DNA of 64,000 nucleotides from Torymus aiolomorphi (GCA_036365515.1 CM070876.1:92005800-92069799); one strand, 5' to 3'; positions 21,031-33,128 are shown, counted from the stretch's first letter. The notes: a model not told the origin generated them from the sequence alone. Translations and numbers: made by a program.

Positions 21031-21924
21031 TGTGACGTACACGACCAGCTGGTCAGCGCGTACACACATCCATTCACGTCCAGCCCATTCATAAATGCGA
21101 AAGCTAGAAAATAAACAAGGGCCCGGCTCACTGATCGCGAGCGCCCAGCGCAAACAAGACAGGATCTCGTACTCTCTCACGGGTGATTAAGGCACATCTG
21201 CGTCACAACGTAAGCACCTTTGTCGTCATGCGCGAGAGAGAAGAATAGAGGGCCGCCGAGTACATATAGAGCCAGAATTCTCGGTATCGGCACGCACTTC
21301 TGTGTCCGAGCTTATGCCTTGAACACTTACCGATAAGCATTACGCTTAGGCAAGTGATGCTGGCGCCCCTCTTACGCTCGTAAAATAGAACTACTACTAA
21401 TAGAACTACTCGTCTTGTAAGATATAACTTGTATATAATTAGTATTAATAAATATCCATTTAACTTAACATTTTGAATTCATTATACTTCTTTCATGGTA
21501 AACTCCTAAGATATACTCCTGCAGCAGCCCCACCTTACCGATCTCCTACGGCACGATAGTTGGCCCTCTGCGCTAACTATTTACCCGGCACTCCTTTCTA
21601 TCACACGGAACGGTAATCGGCCCTCTGCGCTGATCACTTACCCGTAACACTTACGCAGCACGGTAGCAGCCAATCAGCGCTAACTACTTACCTGCACCTA
21701 ATACCTCTCTGTATCGATGGCAGGGACTCCGGCACATTGTGCGCCGGTATCTTACCCTGAGATCGGGGAAAAATCCCTAAACCGATAAATTGCTCGAGTT
21801 CAGTACATGAACTTTTAAAAATTATTAATAACTACTAAGTAACGACATCTAGCTTTACACAAGAAAACTCATTTATTAATGTAAAGACTCAAATCTGAGA
21901 GCGGTCATTACTTCGGTACGTTAC
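21031..21924 (+). mobile_element. 3' LTR (or LTR remnant) of a Gypsy-type element
   Basis: About 894 bp. It begins TGTGACGTAC after a polypurine tract and ends GTACGTTACA, termini that are inverted copies at 9 of 10 positions. The interior holds three diverged ~60-bp direct repeats (about 21540-21712, phrases CGGCCCTCTGCGCTAA, CTACTTACC). No second LTR copy is in the window, so the right boundary rests on the terminal inverted match only. Confidence 0.65.
21540..21712 (+). repeat. Three ~60-bp direct repeats inside the LTR
   Basis: Diverged copies containing ACGGYACGRTAGTTGGCCCTC-like, TGCGCTAACTACTTACC-like text. Such sub-repeats are common in LTR U3/R regions. Confidence 0.6.
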
Positions 21925-23705
21925 AACTTCATCATTAAGATCAACTATTCATATTTTGAACAAAGATGTATTGGCATTATTGGATAATTATCAGCTAGTC
22001 TATATTATTATATAAGTTTTTCTGAACGAACATTGTTTAGTATGAGAAACTTTGATTGAATAAAAATTTGATGTTTTCTAGTATGAATGTTTATATGTTT
22101 ATAAATTTATTAATATTAGTTTATAACGAAAAATTTTAATTTGTGGGCGATGATTTTTATATTATTTGCTATATAACCGCATAAATAATATTTCGGTGCG
22201 CAAAAAATAAATCTTATTGTCTTTTAATGAATGTGGGCATCACAAAGATATCATGATACAGATTTTTCTATAAAGATTTCCGTGAACATTTAAATATGTA
22301 AACATACACTGAGAAAAAGAATATTTTATGAGCAATAATGAAACTAGAGTTCAAGCCCTTCAATTTGCGCGGTGGTAGAGGTTTAAATTGACTTTTAAAC
22401 AAGCTCACAACAAATAAGCTCATGGGACGTCGGTAAAGGCCTAAATTTAGACATTTCTTCCATGTATTAAACTAACAATTTTTAACTTTTAAACATTGTT
22501 TAAAAAAAATCGTTGGTATGAATGGCGTGGGGATGAGAGAGGGAAATAAAGGGCTTTTAAAAATTCTAAAACATATGAATATTGGTAGACAGATTTTTAC
22601 GACGTTTTGTGGGGGGGGGGGGGCTGATCGGTTAGGTTTTTTCTTACAACTATATGATATAGGGAGATGTATATATTATACATTTTTTTTTTTCATGAAA
22701 TTAATAATCACATGTCAAGAAATTTGATATTAAAATTAAAATATATTTTTTATGTTTCAGATGATAAGTGCGGATATTTCAAATATCTTTCTTTCTTATT
22801 CAGACATAAACAAAAATATAATTTCTGCAAGAAAAGATAGAAATAAGTCTGGTGTCCCAAGACCAAAGACAGAAAATCATATTCTTTGTCAGTAACAATA
22901 TTTTTTAACATACAAGTGTATGAAACTCATTAGATTTGACTTCAAAAATAAATGACTTATAAAAAATAACTTATAAATGACTTATAAATGACTTACATAA
23001 TTTTCCATCTATTTCTCTCCAAATGAAAATAAAGAAAATTTGAAAGCTTATTATTCATATAGCGCATTAGTCATCAATCTTCCCGTAGTGCCTAAAATTC
23101 TAAACAGGTCAGTAATGTGCAAAGAAATACGTTACCACTGAATAAGGCTGTCAGAACCCTATACAATTTGCTTCTTAAAATGACCTGTAAAAAATCAATT
23201 ATTAGAAAAATTTAGAACTACTATTCTGAAAGTACATTAAATTTGTGATAAAATGAGCCCCGAAAAAAAATTCTAGACCCATTGTATTCAAGATATGGAC
23301 ATTTCTAAATGTTGGCTGCCGTAACCTGCAGGTCCAGGGACTGGTTATACTTTGATTGGACAGATCTCAAAATGTAAGTATTTTATGTCATCGTTGACCA
23401 AAGAGATTTATGTATCTTTATTTGAGTAAATAATTTTTTCCCCTAAACAATTATTCACTCATATAAATTTGATACAGACAACTCTTCCGTCAATGGTGAT
23501 AAGAAGTACCATCAATTTCAGGATGTTATAGCTATATCGTTCCTGCCAAAAATTAGTTTTTATCGTTAGAATTGCGATAAATAATTATATGGAATAGTTA
23601 AAGATTTTTCCAACCTGTACATTTATACGGAAATGAAATACGAATATTATAAGCTTTAAAAATCAGGAATAGAAGCAAAATTGACAAAGTTATATTACTT
23701 TATGC
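21925..23705. other. AT-rich region without recognised features
   Basis: About 1.8 kb with a run of 14 G at about 22609-22622 and scattered T runs. No coding region, repeat or element could be recognised on either strand. Confidence 0.5.
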
Positions 23706-24738
23706 TGTAACGGGATGGCTAGTGGGGGAAAATCCCAACAAGCCACAGGCCAGCGATGCCCTAGAACACGGTGCCGCGGGTGTCAGACTAAAATGACTTG
23801 CCCGGGGATCTGCTCCTGGAATCCCGAAAACAACACGAAGATCGCACACGAACTTCGCTTTCCAACTAATTGTATCGCTGAGTGAAAAGCGCGCGCTCGA
23901 AGAGTAAAGCGCGCGGCCGCTATACTCAGATATGAAAACGACCGGCGGAGTCGTTTTCCCGCGGAGGCGGCGGTATCCGGGAGAAGGACAGGTTATAATG
24001 AACAACGCGACAAGTAACTAGATATCACAGTATATTAAAATCACTAATAACTACAAGCACAACGCACGTGCTGATTAGAACAAATATGAGTTAGTTCGCG
24101 CGCGACCGTTAAGATTCAAACGCGCGAACGATACGGCGCGCGGCGAAGCAGCTAATTTCTCGCGCGGTGTTTAAGTACGGCGGGCTGACACACACCCGCA
24201 CGTACACGGCACAAAAAGCTTGCACGGGACGAAATCCGTGCGAGCCTTTACAATAAACCCGCGAGAGGAGAGTAGAAAACTTACGTTAGGAAGGAGCAGC
24301 CGGTGCACTCGACTCTCTCTCGCTCTCTTGCTCGCTGTATTGGGTCGGCAGGCGGGCTGGCTGCCGGCTTCTCGCTCGCTGTCTCTGTGGCTCACGCGGC
24401 TCGGGATCGCTCTCTCTCTGTCTCCCTTGCGTGCGCATACACTATATGCGGCGCCTCCACTACACTCGCAGGGTCTAACAATGACGATAGGACGGCGCGG
24501 ATAAGTAAACTCACGAGAGACACGGAGGTAATGTTTCACGCGCGATGGCAGACACGAAGATGACTCCCGTGACTCGCATAAAGCCGTAGCAGCTTTGCGG
24601 GTACGCGACGGGCATATTACGCGTCGCAAGACCGTTCTAATCCGATCAGGATGCTCACGCGCTCGAGCCCCCGGTGAGCATGCCTGCTGGGGGCGGGTAA
24701 TTCTAATCTCGACTTACCTACCTCGCGCACGCGTTACA
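23706..24738 (-). mobile_element. 3' LTR of the minus-strand Ty3/Gypsy element
   Basis: A 1,033-bp LTR. On the plus strand it starts TGTAACGGGATGG and ends CGCGTTACA, giving inverted termini TGTAACG/CGTTACA. On the minus strand it follows the polypurine tract GGCGGAGGGG and lies downstream of gag-pol. Its distal ~800 bp recur at 62336-63175 at about 97% identity by eye, with one ~42-bp indel in a TCTC-rich stretch. It contains GCGCGC-rich short palindromes. Confidence 0.85.
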
Positions 24739-24748
24739 CCCCTCCGCC
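24739..24748 (-). other. Polypurine tract
   Basis: Minus strand GGCGGAGGGG lies immediately before the LTR start TGTAACGCG. It is the likely plus-strand DNA primer site of the element. Confidence 0.75.
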
Positions 24749-24935
24749 AGACGCTGCTTAGGGGATCCCGAGCAGCTCTGCCATCCATGGCCGTCGTCGT
24801 ACCTATACGTAGGGTGGTAAGGCTTTAGTAGAAGGAGGTTATAAAAGGGAATTAGGACGAATTGGAGTCACTGGATTTTCTTTTTAATTTTTATTAAAAA
24901 AAAAACAAAAAAAACTCTTCGGGGCTTAGCCCTCT
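24749..24935 (-). other. Short spacer between ORF3 and polypurine tract
   Basis: Noncoding on the minus strand, with an A-rich stretch (minus AAAAAAAAAATAAAAAT) just after the ORF3 stop. Confidence 0.5.
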
Positions 24936-25932
24936 TCAGCTGGCCCGGGAGTAAGTCCGGCACCCCTTGTGGCGAGCTTGGTTGGGGCAGTGCTTCGACT
25001 TCTTTACCCCAAGCTCGCCATACATGAAACACCGAGGAAGCGCCTGTGCATTTAACGCCTCCCGGGCCGCCTGCTCCTCTTCGAGCGCCCTTCGGAGGCG
25101 CTCCTCTTCGCGTAGGAGACGACGCTGGGCCTCTTCTTTGGCCCGATGCGCCGTCTCCTCCGCCTTTTCCCTGGCTCGCCTGGCCTCTTCCATGCGCTCC
25201 TGCGCAAGTGCCAGACGAGCCTCCTCCTCCTTCTGCAAGGCGGCGCGGCGCATCCTGGCGGCCCTGGCCTCTGCGGCGGCCGCGAGCTCTTCTCGCCGGC
25301 CTTGGGCCATTCCGACCCATTTGCCGGCTTGCCGTTCACCGGCCTCACCATGACACTGGAGAAAATCCTCCAGTGCGGCCAGGCCAGCGTTCTCCGTAGC
25401 GCGCGTGGACTCGATGAGGCGCCGCGCCTCCTCTAGAGCCTCCTCAACCGGGATCCAGGCCGCACCGACTTCATCGGACGGTGCTCCTTTTGGGGCCTGG
25501 GTCGGAGCATCTCCTTTTTTTCCATTTGCGGCCCGAGCCGCGCCGGCATCAACTTCCGGCGCACAATGATGGGCTCGGGCCGCCTCCTCTTCGGGAACTC
25601 GGCCAGCACCAGTCAACTCAGCTGGTGCCTTCTTGAGGCCGGGTCCCGCTCTCCTCCCACTGCTCCTTCGGGGGATGAGGTCGCCGGAGCGGGGACGGAC
25701 CGGCGGCTGTGTCGGCCGGCCTTGAAGGTCCCATTCTGGGCTCCGGTGCCTCTATCTCCTCAATCACTAGGGCGGAGGGTTCTTCCACTGGTGGAGGTTT
25801 CAGCGTCAGCGCATCTATCCCCTCCACCACCTGCTCCAGGAAGTCGATGACGGCGGGGTCAGGTTGACACTGGATTAATCCAGCGATCACCCGCTTCGCC
25901 GTCTCCGCTACCTCTGGAGTCAGGCCTGGCAT
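24936..25932 (-). pseudogene. Third ORF of the Gypsy element: coiled coil with Cys/His tail
   Basis: The ORF is downstream of integrase on the minus strand, in the env position but unlike env. The first part (ATG 25932, MPGLTPEVAETAKRVIAGLI) is acidic and Pro-rich. A one-base frameshift near 25,617 joins it to the second part (to 24936). The second part contains about 110 residues of Ala/Arg/Glu heptad-like sequence (EEARLALAQERMEEARRARE and following), a strong coiled-coil pattern. A short Cys/His segment follows (CFMYGELG, KHCPNQARHKGC) and resembles a zinc knuckle with one Cys replaced by Tyr. No signal peptide or membrane segment is seen. Just upstream of the ATG, TTTTCCTGTTGCAG resembles a 3' splice site, so a spliced subgenomic mRNA is conceivable (inference). 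Role unknown; it may supply the nucleic-acid-binding knuckle that gag lacks. Confidence 0.65.
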
Positions 25933-26036
25933 GTCCTGCAACAGGAAAATTGATCCCGGAAAGAGGTGAGTATGAGGATCGGAAAACAAGGACGAACACG
26001 GGTTAGTACGGACGGCACAATTTCTAGACGACACAG

Positions 26037-27455
26037 TTAGCGCTTTTTGGACGCTCGGGTTCGACGGGGGCTAATTGGCCCGACAGCAGTAGGTGCAGGC
26101 TTCTTCTTCGAGCCCTTTGGCCTCCCTGAGCCTCGCTTGGACTCTGTTGGACCGACCACACGCGTAGATCGTCCGTCACTCGCACGCTTTCCTGGCCTAA
26201 CTAATAGCGCGGTCTTACGAGGTGGACCGCGCCTCTTAGCCTTCGCCTGAGGCTGTACATTCCCCTGGCTAACTCTGTTGCCCGCTGGCACATTACGTTT
26301 GGCTAAAGAGTCCCTCGGTTGTAGCGACTGTGCTACTTCTTGACCACTTTTGTCCAAGTAGTCCTTGGGCTCTTCTGCGGAAACATATCGCTTGAGTTGC
26401 TGCGCATGGACGGGATGTATCGTTCGACCAACCTCACCGTGGATTTCATAGGTGTTTTCGCCTAGAATATTCACAATCGTGTAGGGCCCCGCGTACTTAG
26501 GGGCTAATTTGGCAGAAATCCCCTCAGCTGCTGAGGATAGTACCTTATTCTCTCTCCATACACGATCGCCTAGACAGAATTCTGGGGGTCGACGATGAGC
26601 GTCATAATATTTGGCTTGTCTCGCCTGCTCCGCTTGTGCGTCGGCCGTCGCCCGAACGTGCAATTCGCGGAGCTTGTCCATGCGCGCCACACAATTATTT
26701 ATCACCTCTTGCTGCCCTTGCCCTTCGGCTAACCTGTCTTCCTCCCGCCTTAGTGTCTTCGGTGAGTCAGGCTGTCGGCCGTAAATGAGCATGGCAGGAC
26801 TTATTTTGGTGGAGCTGTGTTCTGCCGTATTATACGCAAATGGCAGCTCGTTCAGATGCTCATCACAGGACCGGTGATTCTCCTCAGCGTAAGACATGAT
26901 CATGGTCTTCACCGTTCGGCTTACACGCTCGACGGGATTGGCTTGAGGGTGATATGGTGGTGTAAATGTGTGATGCACGTTTCTTTCCTTTAAGAATGCC
27001 TCTAAGGGTGCATTCTTAAATTCAGTCCCATTATCGGAGAGAAACACCTCGGGGACTCCGAACCGCAGACATACACGTTCGTTGAGCCCTTTTATCACCG
27101 ATTTGCCATCTGCCCTTTTTATCGGAATTACTTCGATCGAGCGTGTGAACAGGTCCTGGAAGATGAGAATGTATTCGTGGCCGTGCTTGGTTTTAGGGAG
27201 GGGTCCCATAATGTCGCTGGCCACGATTTGCCATGGACGCTGTGTTATACGACGTCCCATGAATCCTGCTGGAGCGCGCTGTTCGACTTCGCACTGCTGG
27301 CAAATTTGGGACTGGTTCACGTATCTGGCCACATCTCGAGATATGTGTGGCCAATATACTTCCGCCTTACTCACTCTAGAGTTTTCTCGCGGCCCAAGTG
27401 CCCAGCAGTTGGAAAGTCATGGCATTATCTCAGTACTTCGCGTCGCTTTTCGTGA
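26037..27455 (-). pseudogene. Integrase of the minus-strand Ty3/Gypsy element
   Basis: The C-terminal part of pol, which inserts the cDNA into the genome. The zinc-binding region (CHDFPTAGHLGRE) lies in the preceding frame. The main frame, from about 27374, continues with YWPHISRDVARYV and CQQCEVEQ (the CC pair). The core holds ASDIMGPLP (first Asp), FLSDNGTEF (second Asp) and QANPVERVSRTVK (Glu), so all three catalytic residues are present. A GPY/F-type module follows (LAPKYAGPYTIVNIL, HPVHAQQLKRY). The tail is unusually long, about 110 residues, Lys/Arg/Pro-rich (GRPKGSKKKPAPTAVGP), with no chromodomain. The main frame is 445 codons without a stop. Lesions lie in the zinc region (a stop near 27425, another near 27385, and a frameshift). 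Confidence 0.93.
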
Positions 27456-29114
27456 GGGACTGCTAACTTCCATGCATCGTCGTCGCCGAGAGATTCGTCT
27501 ATGACTTCATTAGGGTTGTACTTGTACAGTCTCCCCCTCGCCAGCTTGAACGTGGAGAAGTCTCGCGGCTGCTGTTGAACCTCTTTCACGATCTTGAGGT
27601 ACCAGTGGTCGTTTGTATCACGCTCGAGCTCTAACGCGGCGACCGCTGGCTCTTCTTCCTCGAACATCCGTGAAAGGGCATCTGTGGTTCTGCAGCTCCA
27701 AAGCCCACCTAGCTAACCTGCCGGTCGGGTTTTGGAGGTCACGGAGCCACTTCAAGCTGCTATGGTCCGTGATACCTTGAAGTCGTAGGCCTCTATATAC
27801 GGACGGAACTTTCTAATTGCCCAGAGAATTGCTAGACATTCTCGTTCCGTCACGCTATAATTTCTCTCGGCTGCGCTCAGAGTTCGACTCGCGAACTCTG
27901 GGACTCTTTCATCGCCGTCAATTATTTGGTATAGCACCGCTCCCAGACCTGTATCGCTCGCGTCAGTTTGCACCACGAACTGCACGTTAGATACCGGTCT
28001 GTGTAGAATCTGTGCAGAAGCTACTAGTGCTTTTAGCTTTTGGAAGGCCTCTGCTTGTGCCATTGACCACTCATATTTCCGATCCTTTTTCGTTAATTCG
28101 GTCAGTGGTTCAGCAATTGTGGTGAAGTTCGATAAAAACTTTCTATACCACGAAGCCATTCCTAAGAAGCGTCTCAGCTGACGGAGGTTTTTCGGTACCG
28201 GATACTCCATAATGGGCTTTATTTTCACGGGGTCTGGCTTAAAACCATCTCTATTTACTATGACCTCATCGCGACAGAAGATACTCTTCTCGCGATTTAT
28301 TGTGAGGCCCGCGTCCTGTATCGTGTCCAAAACTCTTTTTAGAACCTCTTTATGCTCCTCGAATGTCTCTGTGACTATTATTATATCGTCGAGATACGAG
28401 TAAGCAAAAGGTTCGAGTTCGGGGCCGAAGACTTTGTCATTCAGCCTCTGGAAGGACGCTCCGGCATATGAAAGGTCGTAGGACATTCTCGTAAATTGGA
28501 AAAGCCCTTTACCTGGCACGGTGAAGGCCGTAGTCTCTTTGGACTCCCGACTAAGTGGTATCTGGTGGTACGCACTGCTTAAATCCATCGTGGAGATATA
28601 TCGCGCTTTCTGCAGTTTGCGCAAGATACTTTCCATGTATGGTAACGGGTACGCGTCTGGCCTTGACGCTGCGTTCACTTTTCTGAAGTCCACGCAGAAA
28701 CGGAACTTTCCATTGGACTTGCGTACCATTACCACTGGACTTGACTAGCCACTTGTTGAGGGTTCTATTATTCCCGCGACTGTGATTGTGCATCTCTTCC
28801 TCGAGTTTCTGAGATACAGGGTAGTACTTCTGCTTAATGGGTCTTGTAGATCCGACGTCTATTGCATGCTCGATCCACGAAGTACACCCTAGTGGTGCCA
28901 GGCTGCTACCGGTCAGCTGAGCTACTAAAGCTTCTACTTCTTTGCGCTGTTCTTCTGTTGGGTTCGCCAACCCTATAGCTGATACGGACACGGTGTTGTT
29001 TGCGGTTATGGCGGCTACTTCTAACTTTACGCTTGCATCGTGATCCTTGAGATGCAGCGTGTTATCTGTGGGGTCTAAGACAGCGCTAAACGTCTTAATG
29101 AAGTTTACCCCCAA
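27456..29114 (-). pseudogene. Reverse transcriptase and RNase H of the Ty3/Gypsy element
   Basis: RT begins in the frame from 29114 (HAIDVGSTRPIKQKYYPVS). After a frameshift near 28,780 it continues with MVRKSNGKFRFCVDFRKVN, STMDLSSAYHQIPL, the catalytic YLDD box (SYLDDIIIVT, intact) and LRRFLGMASWYRKFL. RNase H follows (VQTDASDTGLGAVLY, TERECLAILWAIRKFRPY). Lesions: TAG where Trp is expected just before SSPVVMVRKS; a small in-frame deletion between FCRDEV and VNRDG; MSYDLSYAGASF in place of the usual MPFGL-type text; a frameshift near 27,765; and a deletion of roughly 20 residues before TTDALSR. The protein is inactive, although its catalytic boxes are largely preserved. Confidence 0.92.
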
Positions 29115-29515
29115 CTAATACTCCGTATCTAGATCTGGCATTATTGCGACGCGCACTTCTTTGCACACGCCACCCACGAGCATGGGCAGATACACATTGC
29201 CAACCACTGCTATGCTTTGCCCGTTTGCCACTCGTGCCGTTAGGCCGCTGGCTGGGATTAACTCTTTTCCAGAGGCCGTAGCGGGATGTAGGCCTATAGA
29301 ATTCATCCCACTCCAGGAAGCTCCTGTATCGAAGAGTGCTCGTAGCCTGTAACCGGCTACACCTACTTGAAGCCACCATCGCGAGCAAGTTTCTTGGTTG
29401 ACTTCACTCGGTTGAAACACGGGCACTTCATCGCTCTCCACTCCAGACGATTGGACCGAGTTACCCACGGTCTCTGTTGAGAGAGCTGGGGGCGGGTATG
29501 TGGTCGTGTTTACCT
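29115..29515 (-). pseudogene. Aspartic protease region of pol
   Basis: The domain is read in the -1 frame relative to gag. It contains the catalytic motif LFDTGASWSGM and the following hydrophobic strands (YLPMLVGGVCKEVRVAIM). A stop codon TAG at 29115 separates it from the RT frame, which otherwise continues in the same phase (LGVNFIKTF), so this is a nonsense mutation. It would process the gag-pol polyprotein. Confidence 0.88.
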
Positions 29516-29522
29516 GCCCCCC
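29516..29522 (-). promoter_or_regulatory. -1 ribosomal frameshift slippery heptamer (gag to pol)
   Basis: Minus strand G GGG GGC in the gag phase, two codons before the gag stop TAA. The protease frame is exactly -1 relative to gag and is open across this point, so it fits the X XXY YYZ pattern. Its efficiency and any downstream RNA structure are unknown. Confidence 0.7.
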
Positions 29523-31019
29523 TGGCCGTTTCCGTGTTGATTTCCGGCAGCATTGAGCTTGTTGCCTCCCTTTTGCTCATATCCGGGTCCCCTTCGGTAC
29601 TCTTGCCTTTGTGGAGGTCCGTCATTTCTTGGACTTTGCGGCCTAGCCTGGTGGGTCGAGCTACTACCCCCACTAGGCTGGTTTGTAATTTGCCCGCCCT
29701 CCCGTCGCCTATTTTCCCAGTTACCTTTCGTCTTAGGTTTTCTGGTTCGCGGCGGGCTAGACTTTTGCCCCTTGTTCTCGTCAGTGCCTTTCTTTGTCAA
29801 GGCCAATAAGCATTCGGCCATGACCGGACGCAACATAGCCTCGAGGCTGTCTCGAGGCAAGTGCTGTTGGTGCTCAAACGCCGCTACGCTTGGGTTCTGC
29901 TTTTTCCGCTGATCCGTGGGCGGCTCAGTCGGCACGTAGGCAAATTCTGGCATGTACGTGCGCTCGGGCGGTGGTGGCGAGTGTTACACCTTATCTGCCG
30001 CGAGCGCCAATTCGCCTTCCCGGGCCACGTCCAAGAGCCCTCGGTAATCCGTAATTGGATTTCGCATTACCATCTTTTGCAGTTCTGGCCGCATGTTCCG
30101 GTGCAACATGTCTAACTGTTGAGCGATGCTAGGCACCGGAACCAACTTTAGGATCATGGCTTGTAGGTTTACTACGTAATCACGCGTAAGTTCATTTCTG
30201 CCTTGAGTCCTCGCGTTTATTTCCGTCACGACGCGCTGCTGATGTCCCCTGTCCCCGCCATACATGTGCGTTATGGCCTCTACGAAATCTGGCCACGATC
30301 GCCATGTGTGGCGGTTACTCCGGTACCAGGTGGCTGCTACCCCAGTTAGAAGCTCTGACAACGACGAAAGCACCTCGTCGTGTGTCAGATTAGCCAGAGT
30401 TCTGCATTCCTCTATTCTTGTGAGGAATAACACGACGCTCTGCTCCTTTGAGGACCCTGAGAACCTGATGTGCCATTTTCGAACTATCTGGCCCACATCA
30501 CGGTTCATCTGCTGAGGCAAATACGTATGCCTCTCAGACGGGTCCTGGGTCGCACCATTCCTAGGCTGGCGCTGGGAAGAATTTCTGGTATTATTCCTCC
30601 CAGCCTCTGTTGTGGACTGGAGACTCGGGCTGCTGCTGTTAAACTCCGCATACGTGAACGTGTCTTGGAAGTTCACAAGCGGTGATCCTCGTCTACGGCC
30701 CGTTCTTGGGGGTTGAACTCCATCCAAGTGCGTACTTGAGGTTGGATGTCGAGCTCCTTGAAGTATTCGTACATTCTCTTTAAGCTCTTCAACCTCTTCG
30801 ACGAGTGTTTTGATCATCGCCAGTAGCTGCTCCGATAATATATTGTCTCCGACTGCTATCCCGGCGGTTTACGACTCACGCTGTCGCGGCCACTCTAGGT
30901 TTTGTGACTGCCGCGGGTTTCGCGATTGCTGCCAGAACCCGTGCTGCCCATTTCGTGCCAACAACGACTCTTCTTCGTAGTTGCGCTGGTATTGTCGTTG
31001 CCTGCGCTGCTCTTCCAGG

Positions 31020-31180
31020 AGCACTTGCTGCCGCTGCTGCTGCTCCTGCTGTTGCTCCTGTTGCTGCCGTCACTGCTGCTCCAGCTGCTGTTGCTGCCTT
31101 TGCTGCTGCTGCATTTGCTGCTGCTGCTGCATTTGCTGCTGCTGCAGTTGTTGCTGTTGGAGCTGTTGCTGTTGAAGCTT
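31020..31180 (-). repeat. CAG/CTG trinucleotide-rich tract in gag
   Basis: Imperfect CTG/TTG (minus CAG/CAA) repeats encoding runs of Gln with occasional Met and Leu. The tract is also open in other frames, which yields long shadow frames of Leu or Cys on the plus strand. Confidence 0.9.
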
Positions 31181-31687
31181 TCCCTCGGCTTCAGCTGGAG
31201 ATGTCCCGGTAGGTGCTGCAGAGCTCAATATCTCTGTCCCGGAACCCTCCTGGCCGTTTGCCTCTTCCGCTGGCTCCACCACTGCATTATGTGCTTGTTG
31301 TGGAGCGTTCATCCTCCGAGACTCCGAGAGTTTCTGCATCACTATCGGGTCATCAAGGAGCGTTATGAACGGGTGCGGGTGGTCTGGGTCAGTATTGGGA
31401 TCCACAATAGTCGACCCAGATTTGTTCATTAACCTTAAGTCGATGAACGCCCTTCGGGACTGCTCGCATTTAGCAAACGCTTGCTGCTCCGACAGCTCCG
31501 GCTCTGGCACGAAATCGGCGGCACTATAATCGCCCATAAGCCACTTGATCGCTGTCAGCATATTTACTGACTGCAGATCTAACTGCTGTAGACCCAGGGC
31601 TTGCATGGCCTCGTTTATTTCCTCTTCGGGCTGTGTATAGGCCCAATTGAGTATCGCAGATTCCGCAAATTGCGATGATCGGGCCAT

Positions 31688-31957
31688 GGTGTCAATTGGC
31701 TGTGCGCTTCCCCACGAACTTATTTTACTAGCGCAAGTAGTATCTGTATTGATGGCAGAGAGAGTTTGCCTATTCAACCCTTGAGCTAGCTTTTTCAACG
31801 CGAACCCGGGTTATTTTCTAAGAGCTACGGCGGTTGCCTTAACCTCGATAACGCACGAGGGTTTCCCATACGCGGCTCTAAAAGAACAAAAGCTATTTTT
31901 GTAATTAATTACGCTCAACTACTCGCACTTGTAATTTTAAAATTAATATATGTGAAA
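31688..31957 (-). other. Leader-side remnant of the Gypsy element, then junction with TA tract
   Basis: Sequence upstream of gag on the minus strand, open without a clear start. It ends where AT-rich and then (TA)n sequence begins. No LTR or primer-binding site is found here, so the element is truncated or displaced at its 5' end. Confidence 0.5.
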
Positions 31958-31979
31958 ATATATATATATATATATATAT

Positions 31980-32120
31980 ATGAAACAGGACTTATGTTGA
32001 CATCGCGTGTTAATATTTATGTAAAATTAACACGTAAAAATTATGCGGACGTCCGCATAAGTACCGCAAAGTCAGCATAAGTCTCGCACCAGTTCAGAAA
32101 GTGTCTGCATAAGTCACGTT

Positions 32121-32125
<5 letters not shown>
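31980..32125. mobile_element. Word-core element D (word GCATAAGT), core missing
   Basis: Bounded by the imperfect inverted repeat ATGAAACAGGACTTATG and CATAAGTCACGTTCCAT, between TA tracts. The word GCATAAGT occurs four times plus variants (ATTATGCGG, GACTTATG). It shares terminal text with element C at 14.4 kb, but the 16-mer core is not present. Confidence 0.55.

Positions 32126-32210
<85 letters not shown>
32126..32210. repeat. (TA)n microsatellite
   Basis: About 85 bp of TA repeats between elements D and E. Confidence 0.95.
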
Positions 32211-32215
<5 letters not shown>

Positions 32216-32450
32216 TGCTTATCGGGGTTTATGAGGCCCAACACTGTATATTAGTACCTACAGCCCAGAGTTCCCTATAGCAAGTGACTAAAGAAATAAT
32301 GGACCCTGGGGTTATAGACTCTAGGTCGGGCCGCATAAACCCCTATATTTAGGAATATTATGAACCCGGGCCGCATAATCAAAATCGGGCTCGATAAACC
32401 CCTATATATAAAAAAACGGGCTTTATAAACCCCTTTAGAGATATGTATAT
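32211..32450. mobile_element. Word-core element E (word GGGCCGCATAAACCCC)
   Basis: The core lies in reverse at 32285-32300 (TGACTAAAGAAATAAT) within a longer conserved stretch: CTGTATATTAGTACCTACAG, CCCAGAGTTCCCTATAGCAA before it, and CCCTGGGG, GACTCTAGGTCGGGCC after it. To the left is GGGGTTTATGAGGCCC. To the right are four word copies (GGGCCGCATAAACCCC, GGGCCGCATAATC, GGGCTCGATAAACCCC and GGGCTTTATAAACCCC), inverted relative to the left copy. Confidence 0.65.
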
Positions 32451-32459
32451 ATATATATA

Positions 32460-33128
<669 letters not shown>

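Larger units (their letters stand above)
29510..31687 (-). pseudogene. gag of the Ty3/Gypsy element, three nonsense codons
   Basis: One continuous minus-strand frame from ATG 31687 (MARSSQFAESAILNWAY) to TAA 29510. It is broken only by TGA at 31070, TAA near 30868 and TAA at 29984. Order of parts: an N-terminal ~130-residue region; a Gln-rich stretch (runs of QQQ encoded by about 31020-31180); a short coiled coil (VEEVEELKENVRIL); a capsid-like region (IRFSGSSKEQSVVLFLTRIE, LTGVAATWYR, WPDFVEAITHMYG, TRDYVVNLQAMI); and a basic Gly/Pro/Arg-rich tail (GNWENRRREGG). There is no CCHC zinc knuckle. The frame overlaps protease by a -1 shift. Confidence 0.88.

Noticed and set aside
20908..21180. 90-codon minus-strand frame over the LTR start
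   Set aside because: It crosses the polypurine tract and LTR boundary and has no recognisable domain.
24220..24629. Open frames within the LTR (both strands)
   Set aside because: LTR sequence repeated at 62.3-63.2 kb with indels that do not respect the frames.
24967..25436. Several overlapping plus-strand frames opposite ORF3 of the Gypsy element
   Set aside because: GC-rich shadow frames of the coiled-coil ORF. Only the minus frame has the coiled-coil periodicity and fits the element order.
30926..31432. Plus-strand frame of long Leu runs (and another of Cys runs) opposite gag
   Set aside because: Produced by the CTG/TTG tract that encodes Gln runs on the minus strand.
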